DNA from: Acidaminobacter sp. JC074
Lineage (GTDB): Bacteria; Bacillota; Clostridia; Peptostreptococcales; Acidaminobacteraceae
Direction of reading: 5' to 3'
Length of the DNA: 64,000 nucleotides
Assembly (NCBI RefSeq): GCF_022496765.1
Contig: NZ_VANV01000001.1
Span: forward strand, 1 to 64,000
In this document: piece by piece, positions 46,801-54,771 of the stretch
How the letters are laid out: each line of letters begins with the position of its first letter
Numbering within the stretch: the stretch's first letter is position 1
Notes under the pieces: generated by a model
Database searches by the model: none
Told to the model about the DNA's origin: nothing
What the model saw: the letters and a program-made list of their open reading frames with translations, nothing else
Made by a program: the position numbers and the translations under genes

Positions 46801-47269
46801 CCCCTATGGCAGTTAAACCAGATACATCACCAGTAAAAGTCACATTCATAATCACACCGTAATTGGTTCCAACGACACCACCAACTTCAGACTTAGTCCC
46901 TGTCGGATCTATGGAGCCCTTTACATGTAAGTTCTTTACCATACCGGTAAGTTCTAGGTACCTAAACAAGCCTCTATTTGAACCTACATCTTTTATAGTC
47001 AAACCTTTAATGGTATGACCTTTTCCATCAAACACACCAGAAAAAGATGGAATAGAATCTAAGGCGATACCTGTTAGGTCTAAGTCTTTTTCTAAATGTA
47101 CAATCATGTTTTCAGAAAAAGTATCTAAGACACAAGCTTTCGAAAAGTCAATTAAGTCTTCAACACTATCTATTATAATAACTGGGCTGGTCTCACCATA
47201 GACTGGTATGGACGAAAATACAAGGAGAAAACACAAGCTAAGAATAATATGTTTATTGAATCTTTTCAT
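43868..47269 (-). CDS. GLUG-motif and coiled-coil surface protein, partner of the MMPL exporter
   Basis: The protein has 1133 residues. The signal peptide ends near residue 25. GLUG repeats (FDGKGHTIKGL, VGGVVGTNYGV, IGGIVGRHNGYI and others) run from about 80 to 305. A long acidic coiled coil at about 305-720 resembles the extracytoplasmic helical domain of YhgE/Pip proteins. A second GLUG set (SGGIVGRMDLGLV, VGGIAGSSGGVI) runs to about 860. After a beta-rich region, one membrane helix near 1103-1122 and a KRRRKK tail anchor it. The start overlaps the MMPL gene stop by 17 bp, so it is coupled to that exporter. Confidence 0.8.
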   Translation of the reverse strand: MKRFNKHIILSLCFLLVFSSIPVYGETSPVIIIDSVEDLIDFSKACVLDTFSENMIVHLEKDLDLTGIALDSIPSFSGVFDGKGHTIKGLTIKDVGSNRGLFRYLELTGMVKNLHVKGSIDPTGTKSEVGGVVGTNYGVIMNVTFTGDVSGLTAIGGITGVNEKTGSVIKCESNGLITGEHYTGGIVGENKGYVGQNINYAEVNTTDDAIPNNDMASYDLEKLNLESESAEDIEAQTDTGGIAGYSTGILEGNSNYGAIGYPHVGYNIGGIVGRHNGYITSNTNYGSVYGRKDVGGIVGQMEPYVHLLFSEDTLSDLDEALTKMNQTLEDLVEDAYGNSKDVSNQLEKINQQMDQTSNHLEDLLDNTSSYADDAGETLNEGFERLHKVILQLEYVVDEFKAGSEDLTVAMDYFETGFDEFAKGSEALEDSIGDLQDAMYDLELAGRDADKALNKIQIGLNNIEKALETTSKYDDGMALVLEGLEDLEEASADANNALQRITDYYQANGTMLGFDYGPSIEMMNQATEHLEVAIPKLRNGFTLLASEFEDDMALLSEAFSWFNSAGQDLSNMNEDLKAMKEDLDEAIQNLEDGAEYMSEGMRQFSDASGALSDASEHMTMAFEYFDMILNEQQKKPALSFPILSEYTEESSEIFFDDLSNLSLMMTDLNTLLNQSSDETYDNLRALNEDYKAVADIIRDGINALSFDEVAIFEDISDLENDGEIIQKGITIKSINKGEISGDVDVGGIVGAMAIEYDFDPEDDIVKKGNQSFNFKYQTKAILLNSKNTGKVISKKDYSGGIVGRMDLGLVQGCENYSHVSSTDGNYVGGIAGSSGGVIRNVYSISRLSGKKYIGGIAGFGHQIHDSFVMMFIDEEEEYAGSIAGDIDDLYTNNRFVNNEWAGVDGVSYGGKAIPESYESMMSYDVPDEFRGIQITFVIDDEISEVRHLNFGDSIPLHDLPILPERQGFYGRWSDESLDNLAFNQTVEAVYKPLIQVISSEEERPKLLVEGIFDPADKLRMIEVDSYKEKVGETRIDEYRIAIDPSESNQLTYRFLKPEQDVILYLEEGGRWVETETQVDGSYLVFKSEHHNFKLALVQPPVNRRWMYILSGLILVIGTLIASKRRRKKVEPLKS

Positions 47270-49688
47270 GATTTTTTACCTCCTTTTCTACAGAACCCAT
47301 TTCAATCATCCCTTTAACATCACCACGAATGGTACCTTTGATTTCTGCATCTACATAACCAGAAATATAGCCCTGCATCTTACCATTCATCTTCATAGAT
47401 CCTGTGTGACTCTGTATGATGCCACGTCTTTTAAGGGTAAAGGCAGATTTTTCAATCATATAATCACCAAGTAACAAGGTTTGAGGTAGAACACCCATAA
47501 CCAAAATCAGAGAAATAATAGTCCCTCTTCCTAAGCAAATACCAATGGATGATACGGCATAGTCTGATGACAAGAATCCAATTAAAATACCTGATGAAGC
47601 CAAAATCGTTCCTGACGTTATGATTGTTGGAAACGCCTGATTGAGTGATTCAATCATGGCCTCATGAATAGGCATGTCACGTTTTAATTCCATATACCTA
47701 GATGTTATAACAATGGCGTAGTCTATGGTTGCCCCCATCTGAATGGCTGTAACCACCAGGTATGACATAAAGAATATATTGGTTCCCTGAAGTGCAGGAA
47801 AGGAAAAATTCATCCATATGGATCCCTGTATGGTCAAAACAAGTAAAACAGGAAGCCCTGCTGACTTGAAGGTAAATAGTAAAATAATCATAACAAACAA
47901 GGCTGATAAAATGGTAATGATCAAATTATCTTTTGCAAAAGACGTACCTAAATCATTGTTACTTGTAATGTTACCTACAAAGTAAACATCGTCATAGTAT
48001 TCATAAGCAATATCATGAAATTCGTCGAGTTGTTCAAAGGCCTTGTCACCTTCTTCAGGCATGTCTAAGATCATTAGGATTCTAGAATAGTTTTTCCCTT
48101 TTAATTGAGCCATACCATCAGAAAGCTGGTCATGCATATCATTTAGTTCATCTTCTAGCTCCTCATCTAGGGTAAAGTAGCCCGCTTCCTTTTGATCGTA
48201 CAAAAACATAAATATATCTAATAGCGGTACTGAATACTCATCCAGTCCATTGATAAGCTTACCGTAAGTCTCTTGGTCTACAGCATAGCCTGAATAAAGC
48301 ATGTTGGCTACTTCTATATCCACATCTGTAAGCTCCGCAAATTGCCTTGGATTTAAACCATCTGTAACCATATAGCCATCGATGGCTTCAGTATTGGCAA
48401 GACCTACTGCTTGATCTACAACATCAAGGGTTTCCATCCTTCTTATAAAGTCCCCTTCTTTTTCATAATCACCAGCAGGCACCAGAACTGCCATGATATT
48501 TCTAGACCCATAGTAGTCTTCAATTTTCTCTTTCTGAAGTTGTGAGTCATTTTGCTTAATGGTTTCAAGCTTGGTAAAACCATAGACATAATTGGTCTGA
48601 TTAGAAAAGTAAAAGGCACCAACCAACACACACATAAAAAGAATAGGTACGATGTATCTTGTTTTAACGACCATCTTGCCCCATGGGGTGATTTTGGGTA
48701 CAAAGTTCTTATGAACCGTCTTGTCCATCCAATCAGAAAAGATCATCAAGAGGCCAGGCATCAAGGTAAATACTATCAACAAGGAAAACAAAAGTGCCTT
48801 AATCAGCACAAGCCCCATATCAAAGCCTAAACCATACTCCATAAACATAAGGGCCATAAGACCTGAAATTGTTGTCAGTGATGAAGATGAGATCTCAGGT
48901 ATAGCCTTGCTGAGGGCTTTAATAGCCGCTTCTCTTGCAGGTAAGTATTCTCTTTCTTCAGTAAATCTGTGACATAAGATAATGGCATAGTCAATGGCTA
49001 GTGCCAGTTGTAAAATAACTGCTATGGAATTTGATACAAAGGATATCTCTCCATAGAGAAAGTGGGTCCCCATATTTAAAATGGCGGCAACCCCAAATGT
49101 TATCAAAAGGACTGGTATTTCCATATATGTCTTAGAAGTAAAAAGAAGAACACCTAGTATGATAAATACAGCCACAACCATAACAGATTGAATCTCTTTT
49201 TCTAGAGAAGCTGCTGAATCTTCTAAAATAGTAGAATTCAAGGAAACATCAAAGGGCTCTAAAAGGAGTAGTACATCCGACAGAGCTTGTTTGGAAATTT
49301 CCTCACTCTCCTCTCCTTCAGTGGTAATTAAAAAGAGTGCAGAAGCTCTTGTAAAATGGTCTTTTGAATCATCAAAAGTAACACTTTTGACACCATCCAC
49401 AGATTCTATCAGTTCTTTTAACTCCTCAGCCTTTGAATAAGTGATATTAGACACCATGACTTGAGCTGTACCAAATGTAGTGAACTCATCTTCCATAAGT
49501 GTTAAGCCTTGTCTGGTCTCAGTAGTATCTGGCAGGTAGGCCTTGATATCATTGTTTACAGCCACCCAATTTCTTGAGAACAAACAGAATATAACCATTA
49601 AAAAATAGATAAGAATAAATCCATTTCTTTTATCTACTATTTGCGTTGATATTTTTTCTATAACCGATTGATTTTCTTTTTCTTTCAT
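47253..49688 (-). CDS. MMPL/RND-family membrane exporter
   Basis: The protein has 811 residues, two halves each with one helix, an external domain and five helices. AIDYAIILCHRFTEE (half 1) and TIDYAIVITSRYMEL (half 2) are the conserved proton-relay helices of MMPL proteins. It probably exports lipids, drugs or other hydrophobic compounds. A C-terminal tail of about 50 residues (GKMQGYISGYVDAEIKG then IRGDVKGMIEMG) has the short beta-repeat look of bactofilins, which is unusual for the family. The gene is divergent from a TetR regulator. Confidence 0.88.
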   Translation of the reverse strand: MKEKENQSVIEKISTQIVDKRNGFILIYFLMVIFCLFSRNWVAVNNDIKAYLPDTTETRQGLTLMEDEFTTFGTAQVMVSNITYSKAEELKELIESVDGVKSVTFDDSKDHFTRASALFLITTEGEESEEISKQALSDVLLLLEPFDVSLNSTILEDSAASLEKEIQSVMVVAVFIILGVLLFTSKTYMEIPVLLITFGVAAILNMGTHFLYGEISFVSNSIAVILQLALAIDYAIILCHRFTEEREYLPAREAAIKALSKAIPEISSSSLTTISGLMALMFMEYGLGFDMGLVLIKALLFSLLIVFTLMPGLLMIFSDWMDKTVHKNFVPKITPWGKMVVKTRYIVPILFMCVLVGAFYFSNQTNYVYGFTKLETIKQNDSQLQKEKIEDYYGSRNIMAVLVPAGDYEKEGDFIRRMETLDVVDQAVGLANTEAIDGYMVTDGLNPRQFAELTDVDIEVANMLYSGYAVDQETYGKLINGLDEYSVPLLDIFMFLYDQKEAGYFTLDEELEDELNDMHDQLSDGMAQLKGKNYSRILMILDMPEEGDKAFEQLDEFHDIAYEYYDDVYFVGNITSNNDLGTSFAKDNLIITILSALFVMIILLFTFKSAGLPVLLVLTIQGSIWMNFSFPALQGTNIFFMSYLVVTAIQMGATIDYAIVITSRYMELKRDMPIHEAMIESLNQAFPTIITSGTILASSGILIGFLSSDYAVSSIGICLGRGTIISLILVMGVLPQTLLLGDYMIEKSAFTLKRRGIIQSHTGSMKMNGKMQGYISGYVDAEIKGTIRGDVKGMIEMGSVEKEVKNHEKIQ

Positions 49689-49769
49689 AAACCCTCACTT
49701 TATACCCTAAAGAGTATAATATTTTCTAGAAAAAAGAACATACACAGATTCTTAGATTTGTATAAAAAC

Positions 49770-49793
49770 TAGACAAAACCATGGAATTGTCTA
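49770..49793. promoter_or_regulatory. 24-bp palindrome, likely TetR operator
   Basis: TAGACAA-AA-CCATGG-AA-TTGTCTA: outer 7-bp arms and central 6 bp are exactly symmetric, with only the AA pairs off. It lies in the 141-bp region between the MMPL and TetR genes, near a TATAAT at 49805-49810 facing tetR. It is the best operator candidate in the window. Confidence 0.7.
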
Positions 49794-49829
49794 AAAAGAA
49801 TGGCTATAATTAATTGAAAGGATAATCAT

Positions 49830-50390
49830 ATGCAATCAAGATCAGATATAACAAAGAAACTACTTGCAGAGTCACTTGAAGAACTTTTACAAGAAAAGAC
49901 TTTAAATAAGATCTCTATAAAAGAGATTGTCAGTGGATGCAATTTAAATAGACAGACATTTTATTATCACTTTGAAGATATTCATAAACTGGTGGAATGG
50001 TCCTTTAAGAGATTGATTATGGACCCCTTATCAGAGTATCAGGGTGAAGCCTTATGGCAGGAAGGTTTAAAAGAGCTTCTTATAAACTTAGAGAAGAATC
50101 GAAAGGTATGCAAGCATGCCTTATGTGATATGACCCAAGATCAAATCTATCATTTGTTCTACAAGGACATTGCCATACTTGTAAAAAAGGCCGTGGATGA
50201 AATCGCAGAAGATAAAGAAATCAACTTCATCTATATAGAAAACATCACAACCTACTTTTCAATCAGTTTTGGCTCTATCATCGAACAATGGATATTTGGT
50301 AGAATCCATCAATCAGTAGATGAAATGATCAACTTTCTAGACACCCTTATCAAAGACCAAATACATGGTGCTATACATAGATTAAAATAG
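49830..50390 (+). CDS. TetR/AcrR-family regulator (DhaS-like)
   Basis: The protein has 186 residues. The N-terminal helix-turn-helix (NKISIKEIVSGCNLNRQTFYYHFEDIHKLVEW) is of the subgroup that includes DhaS-like activators. The C-terminal ligand domain has the family ending IIEQWIFGRIHQSVDEMI. SD GAAAGGATAATC precedes the ATG. Divergent from MMPL/GLUG and adjacent to a 24-bp palindrome, it probably represses that pair. Confidence 0.88.
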   Translation: MQSRSDITKKLLAESLEELLQEKTLNKISIKEIVSGCNLNRQTFYYHFEDIHKLVEWSFKRLIMDPLSEYQGEALWQEGLKELLINLEKNRKVCKHALCDMTQDQIYHLFYKDIAILVKKAVDEIAEDKEINFIYIENITTYFSISFGSIIEQWIFGRIHQSVDEMINFLDTLIKDQIHGAIHRLK

Positions 50391-50417
50391 ACTCCAAACG
50401 GAGTCTATCTTTTTTTA
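50387..50417 (+). terminator. rho-independent terminator after tetR
   Basis: ATAGACTCC-AAAC-GGAGTCTAT followed by CTTTTTTT. A shorter T tract on the minus strand may also serve the beta-phosphoglucomutase gene. Confidence 0.85.
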
Positions 50418-50435
50418 TACAAAGCTTCTATGAAC

Positions 50436-51092
50436 TTACTTCTTGATCAAATCTAACAAGCCAATCATATCTGAAGCCTGAGAATAGACAATTTCAGCTT
50501 GAGACAAATGGTCTTTATCACCAATACCAATAGCTCTCATCTTGCCATTGTAGGCAGCTTCAACACCTGACTTGGCATCTTCTATGACCAGACAATTTTC
50601 TGGATTTACGTTCAGATCACTTGCAGCTAAAAGAAAGACTTCAGGATCTGGCTTTGCGTTTTTGACCCTAGTACCATCTGAAATGGTATCAAACAAGTCT
50701 TTGATTTCAAGTTTTTCTAGAATAAATCTAGCATTTTTACTGGCAGAGCCAAGGGCTATTTTTATACCTCTCTTCTTCAGTTCTAAAATGAAGTCTTTGA
50801 CATTATCAAACATCTCAGACTGGTCTAAAGTGTTGATGTATTCAACATACCACTCATTTTTCATATTGGCCAGATTGATTTTTAAATCTTGATTAATTTT
50901 TAAATTACCCATCTCACATATGATATCCATACAAGCCATTCTAGAAACACCTTTAAAGTTTTCATTTTCTTTTTCAGTAAATGAAATATGGAAGCCTTCA
51001 GCCAACCTCTTCCAAGCCAGGTAATGGTATTTAGCTGTATCCACAACAACGCCATCTAAATCAAATATGACACATTTTATATTCTCTAACAT
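50436..51092 (-). CDS. pgmB: beta-phosphoglucomutase
   Basis: The protein has 218 residues, HAD superfamily. The motif-I nucleophile lies in FDLDGVVVDTAKYHYLAW with the PgmB-specific His/Trp cap contacts. Motif II is GSASKNA, motif III has the Lys in KNAKPDPEVF, and motif IV is VIEDAKSGVEAA. It interconverts beta-glucose-1-phosphate and glucose-6-phosphate. The start overlaps the GH65 gene stop by 7 bp: the phosphorylase makes beta-glucose-1-phosphate and PgmB channels it to glycolysis. Confidence 0.93.
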   Translation of the reverse strand: MLENIKCVIFDLDGVVVDTAKYHYLAWKRLAEGFHISFTEKENENFKGVSRMACMDIICEMGNLKINQDLKINLANMKNEWYVEYINTLDQSEMFDNVKDFILELKKRGIKIALGSASKNARFILEKLEIKDLFDTISDGTRVKNAKPDPEVFLLAASDLNVNPENCLVIEDAKSGVEAAYNGKMRAIGIGDKDHLSQAEIVYSQASDMIGLLDLIKK

Positions 51093-53278
51093 TCTATCCT
51101 CACTTTTTTTCCGTATAAATGAACATCCAAACCTGGTCCTTCAAGGTATTCAAAAGAAACCTGATCTTTAACTGTCACTTTAAAAGTCGTCCCTTTAAAA
51201 GACATGGTAAAAGCATAAGCATCCCACTTTTCAGGCAGTACTGGATCTAAATGAAGATTGCCTTGCTTGATCTTCATCCCACCAAAACCATTGACGATAC
51301 ACATCCAAGTACCTGCTAAGTTTGCCATATGAATACCTGCATGGGTATTGTTATGCACGTCATCTAGATCTAGCCTTGCTGACTTCATAAAGTAGTCATA
51401 AGCCTGGTCATGATAACCAATATGTGAAGCTAAAATACTGTGAATGCAAAATGATAAAGAGGATTCATGAACAGTTACTGCTTCATAATAATCGTAGTGC
51501 TTTTTAATGGTCTCAAGGTCAAACTTTTCTTCTAATAAGAAGATGGCTAAAACAATATCAGCCTGCTTGGATACTTGTTTGTTATAGATCATCAAAGGAT
51601 GGTAGTTGTCTAAAAGAGGAAACTTTTCCTTTGGCGTGTTTTCTATATCCCACTTAGCCTTATCAAAGAAAGCATCATCCTGTGGGTAGAGACCTTTTTC
51701 CTTATTGTAACCAATATACATATTGTCAGCAGCATGAAGCCACTTACTTGGTTCACTTTCTGATATATCTAGTTTGTTTTGTAATAATGTCCTTTCCTCT
51801 TCAGCTAAGAGGTCCAAACTCTTACAAGCATTGATTAGGTTTTCTTTAGCCAAACTGTTGGTATAGAAGTTGTTATTTACAATAGCCGTATATTCATCTG
51901 GGCCCGTTACACCATTGATGCAGAACTTGCCGTCTTTTGTATCAATGTAATCACCATAGCTGAACCAAAACCTTGCTGTTTCTACAAGGATCTCAGTCCC
52001 CATGATTTTCATAAAGTCCATGTCGCCAGTCACTTCAAAATATCGCCATACAGCAAAGGCAATATCAGCATTGATATGATACTGGGCAGTGCCTGCAGGA
52101 AAATAAGGTGAAGCTTCCTCACCATTGATGGTACGCCATGGGTATAAAGCGCCATCTACAGCCATGACCTTGGCTCGGTCTCTAGCCTGGTCTAAGGTAT
52201 GGTATCTAAATTCTAAAAGCGATTTGGCTATTTCTGGCTTTGTGTATAAGAAAAATGGCAGTGCATACATTTCTGTATCCCAAAAAGCGTGGCCTTCATA
52301 GCCCTCTCCAGTTAAACCCTTTGCTCCTACACTTGTTTTGCCATCTCTACCAGTCGCCTGTAGTAGATGAAACATGTTAAAACGCATACCAATCTGTAAA
52401 TCATCGTCCCCTTCAATAGACACATCTGCATGATTCCAGAAGTCTTGATAGTAAGATAGGTGTGCTTGTTTTAACTCATCATAACTAAAATCTTTTCTAT
52501 TTAACTTACTTAAATCCTCATCTGTAGATGCATGATAAGAAATTACTTTGTCTAAAGTGATTTCATGACCGTAAAAAATTTCTCCTATTCTATCATCTTC
52601 CTCAAAATACTCTCCTTCAAGACTGTGATGAAGATGAGTGATCAGATCAAAGCCAGTATGCTTGGTTCTATGAATCATCTCCAGTCTATTTCTTTTTACT
52701 TCTAGCAAAACAGGTTCATATGGACCATAGTCAATTCTGGCATTGGTTCTTGGTGTATCATTTTGAACCTTACTTTCAATAAAACTTATGACTTTCACCT
52801 CACATGGTGTTATAGGCTTTACCTTCAGTCTTAAGGCAAGCTTGTTTTTATGGGTCATGGAAGCAAACTTCTCGATTTCCACATAAACCGATAAAGCATT
52901 TTTACTCCATATATAAGACCTTGTAACAAGTCCCCTCTTCAGATCTAATACACGCTTGTAGTCCGTGATGTTTCCTGTAAAGATGTTACATCTTTCATGG
53001 TTTATATAAATTTCAAATCCTTTTGCATTTGGCACATTGAGCATGGTCTGGCTGACATCAGGAAAGCCATAACCCTTTTCTCCGTACTTGATAACTTCGC
53101 TTTCATAAAAGCCATTGATAAAGTTACCTTCAATGGTCTTGTCCATATCACCATCATAGCCTTCTTCAAATGTGGCTCTAGAGCCAATAAAACCATTTGA
53201 AACAGCAAAGATGGTTTCATTTTTATAATGGTTGTTTACATCGTAGCCTGATTCAACTACACACCAATTCTTATTCAA
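51086..53278 (-). CDS. GH65 disaccharide phosphorylase
   Basis: The protein has 730 residues. An N-terminal beta-sandwich (1-270) is followed by the (alpha/alpha)6 barrel. The catalytic acid Glu lies in GVTGPDEYTAIVNNNFYTN, with phosphate contacts likely around the ASHIGYHDQAY region. The family splits alpha-linked disaccharides (maltose, trehalose, kojibiose, nigerose) with phosphate, inverting to beta-glucose-1-phosphate. The exact disaccharide is not readable here. It is coupled to pgmB downstream and to the AraC gene upstream (8-bp overlap). Confidence 0.92.
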   Translation of the reverse strand: MNKNWCVVESGYDVNNHYKNETIFAVSNGFIGSRATFEEGYDGDMDKTIEGNFINGFYESEVIKYGEKGYGFPDVSQTMLNVPNAKGFEIYINHERCNIFTGNITDYKRVLDLKRGLVTRSYIWSKNALSVYVEIEKFASMTHKNKLALRLKVKPITPCEVKVISFIESKVQNDTPRTNARIDYGPYEPVLLEVKRNRLEMIHRTKHTGFDLITHLHHSLEGEYFEEDDRIGEIFYGHEITLDKVISYHASTDEDLSKLNRKDFSYDELKQAHLSYYQDFWNHADVSIEGDDDLQIGMRFNMFHLLQATGRDGKTSVGAKGLTGEGYEGHAFWDTEMYALPFFLYTKPEIAKSLLEFRYHTLDQARDRAKVMAVDGALYPWRTINGEEASPYFPAGTAQYHINADIAFAVWRYFEVTGDMDFMKIMGTEILVETARFWFSYGDYIDTKDGKFCINGVTGPDEYTAIVNNNFYTNSLAKENLINACKSLDLLAEEERTLLQNKLDISESEPSKWLHAADNMYIGYNKEKGLYPQDDAFFDKAKWDIENTPKEKFPLLDNYHPLMIYNKQVSKQADIVLAIFLLEEKFDLETIKKHYDYYEAVTVHESSLSFCIHSILASHIGYHDQAYDYFMKSARLDLDDVHNNTHAGIHMANLAGTWMCIVNGFGGMKIKQGNLHLDPVLPEKWDAYAFTMSFKGTTFKVTVKDQVSFEYLEGPGLDVHLYGKKVRIEC

Positions 53279-54248
53279 TATTTTCTCTCCTTAAAAGCAT
53301 CTTATAGTTTTGAATCATTTCTTTTAACTCAGAAATTAAGTCGTCTTTTTGTTCAATGATATGCTCGTAGGCCTTAGCAGTTTGTATATCTGAAGCTTCT
53401 ACAGGTTCCACTCGGTGAAGTTTCTTTCTATAATCAGAGGGTGCTTGACCAATATTTTTCTTAAAGAGTTTAGAAAAATGAAATGCATTGTCATATCCAA
53501 CAGACCTAGACACATCAGCTATAGAAAGGCTTGAGTCCTTTAATAGCTCTGTTGCACGGTACATCCTATAATCAATCAAATACTGCTGTGGGGATTTATT
53601 AAGTGAATTTCTGAATATCTGATACAAATATTTTCTATCGATACCTACATACTCAGCCATTTCCTGAACCGTCACATTATAGGCATAGTTCATATCAGCA
53701 TATTCAAGTGCCTTTCTTAAATAGAGCTCCGTCGTCACTTCAAGAGGTATGTCTTCTTCCTTAACTGTCTTTATGTCTATTAGGTGACTGATGATCATAT
53801 ATAGTATGGCTACCATTTTACAATAGCGGTTATGACGTATATTGGCCGTCTCTAGAATTTTCTTGTAATGATCATATATAAAGTCATCTTCTCCTAGAGT
53901 GACAACAGGATGGTCTACCGATAAGCCAGCACGATTTAGATAGCCCTCAGCTTGATAACCAAAGAAACCTATCCAAGAAAGCTTAAAGGGACTTGTTTCA
54001 CTTGCCTTGTAGCCCATAAGGGTATTAGGGGCTATTAGAAACATTTGACCTGATTTAACTTTAAACTTTTTATCATCTACATAAAGCGTACCTTGACCCT
54101 CATAAACATAGTAGAGGATATAGTGATCGACCAGTCTAGGTCCCCAAGTTTTACCTTTTGAACAGATTTCAGATCCGCAATAATGAATGACCAAACTGAC
54201 ATTAATGGTTGACCGATTGGCAATAAAAAACTGACTATTTCCAAGCAT
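53271..54248 (-). CDS. AraC-family transcriptional regulator
   Basis: The protein has 325 residues. An N-terminal cupin domain (VDHYILYYVYEGQGTLYVDD) is followed by the double helix-turn-helix (TVQEMAEYVGIDRKYLYQIFR and IADVSRSVGYDNAFHFSKLFK, ending APSDYRKK). The C-terminus extends 50 residues past the HTH as a Glu/Lys-rich helix (IIEQKDDLISELKEMIQNYK), probably a short coiled coil, unusual for the family. Overlap with the GH65 gene makes it the first gene of a regulator-phosphorylase-mutase run. Confidence 0.9.
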   Translation of the reverse strand: MLGNSQFFIANRSTINVSLVIHYCGSEICSKGKTWGPRLVDHYILYYVYEGQGTLYVDDKKFKVKSGQMFLIAPNTLMGYKASETSPFKLSWIGFFGYQAEGYLNRAGLSVDHPVVTLGEDDFIYDHYKKILETANIRHNRYCKMVAILYMIISHLIDIKTVKEEDIPLEVTTELYLRKALEYADMNYAYNVTVQEMAEYVGIDRKYLYQIFRNSLNKSPQQYLIDYRMYRATELLKDSSLSIADVSRSVGYDNAFHFSKLFKKNIGQAPSDYRKKLHRVEPVEASDIQTAKAYEHIIEQKDDLISELKEMIQNYKMLLRRENIE

Positions 54249-54349
54249 ATTAATTCCTTTCTAATGCATTATTACATTCATCATAGCACCTGATTGGCTT
54301 GCTACGAATGTTCTATTGTCAGGTCAATATGTGCTTATGTCTTATTTTC

Positions 54350-54378
54350 AAAAAAGAAAAATAGGACCGAAGTCCTAA
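54350..54378 (-). terminator. rho-independent terminator after the DUF302 gene
   Basis: TAGGAC-TTCG-GTCCTA with a stable TTCG loop, followed by TTTTTC on the minus strand. Confidence 0.85.
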
Positions 54379-54749
54379 TTGCTCATAGATGATTTTAAAA
54401 TGTCCTCTACTTCTTTTGCCATCTGCATAGCTTGTGGATTGTCTGTTACCAGATAAAGCATCTCAGATGGTTTGATCATCCCTACTCTAACAGCATCCGT
54501 TTGATAAATAAGGATTTTACATGGTAAAAAATATGCCGCATCTGAAGAAATATCTAGAATCTTTCTTGCATAAGTTGGGTTACAAACCTCAAGTACAATA
54601 TAGTCATTTGGATAGTCAATACCATGTTCTTTAAACTTGTCTTTGAAATTCATTTGAAAGAGTGTGCCAAAGCCGTGTTCTTTAAGTGCAGCCTTTACTC
54701 TGTCAACGGTCGTCATTAAATCATCTTTTGAAACTATTTCATATTTCAT
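54375..54749 (-). CDS. DUF302 protein
   Basis: The protein has 124 residues. The pattern TTVDRVKAALKEHGFGTLFQM, then DYIVLEVCNPTYARKIL and FLPCKILIYQTD is the DUF302 fold, a small alpha/beta cytoplasmic domain of unknown function. SD GAAGGAGG precedes the ATG. It lies 22 nt after the stop of the GGDEF gene and may share its transcript. Confidence 0.85.
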   Translation of the reverse strand: MKYEIVSKDDLMTTVDRVKAALKEHGFGTLFQMNFKDKFKEHGIDYPNDYIVLEVCNPTYARKILDISSDAAYFLPCKILIYQTDAVRVGMIKPSEMLYLVTDNPQAMQMAKEVEDILKSSMSN

Positions 54750-54771
54750 ATATGCCTCCTTCTAACAGCAA

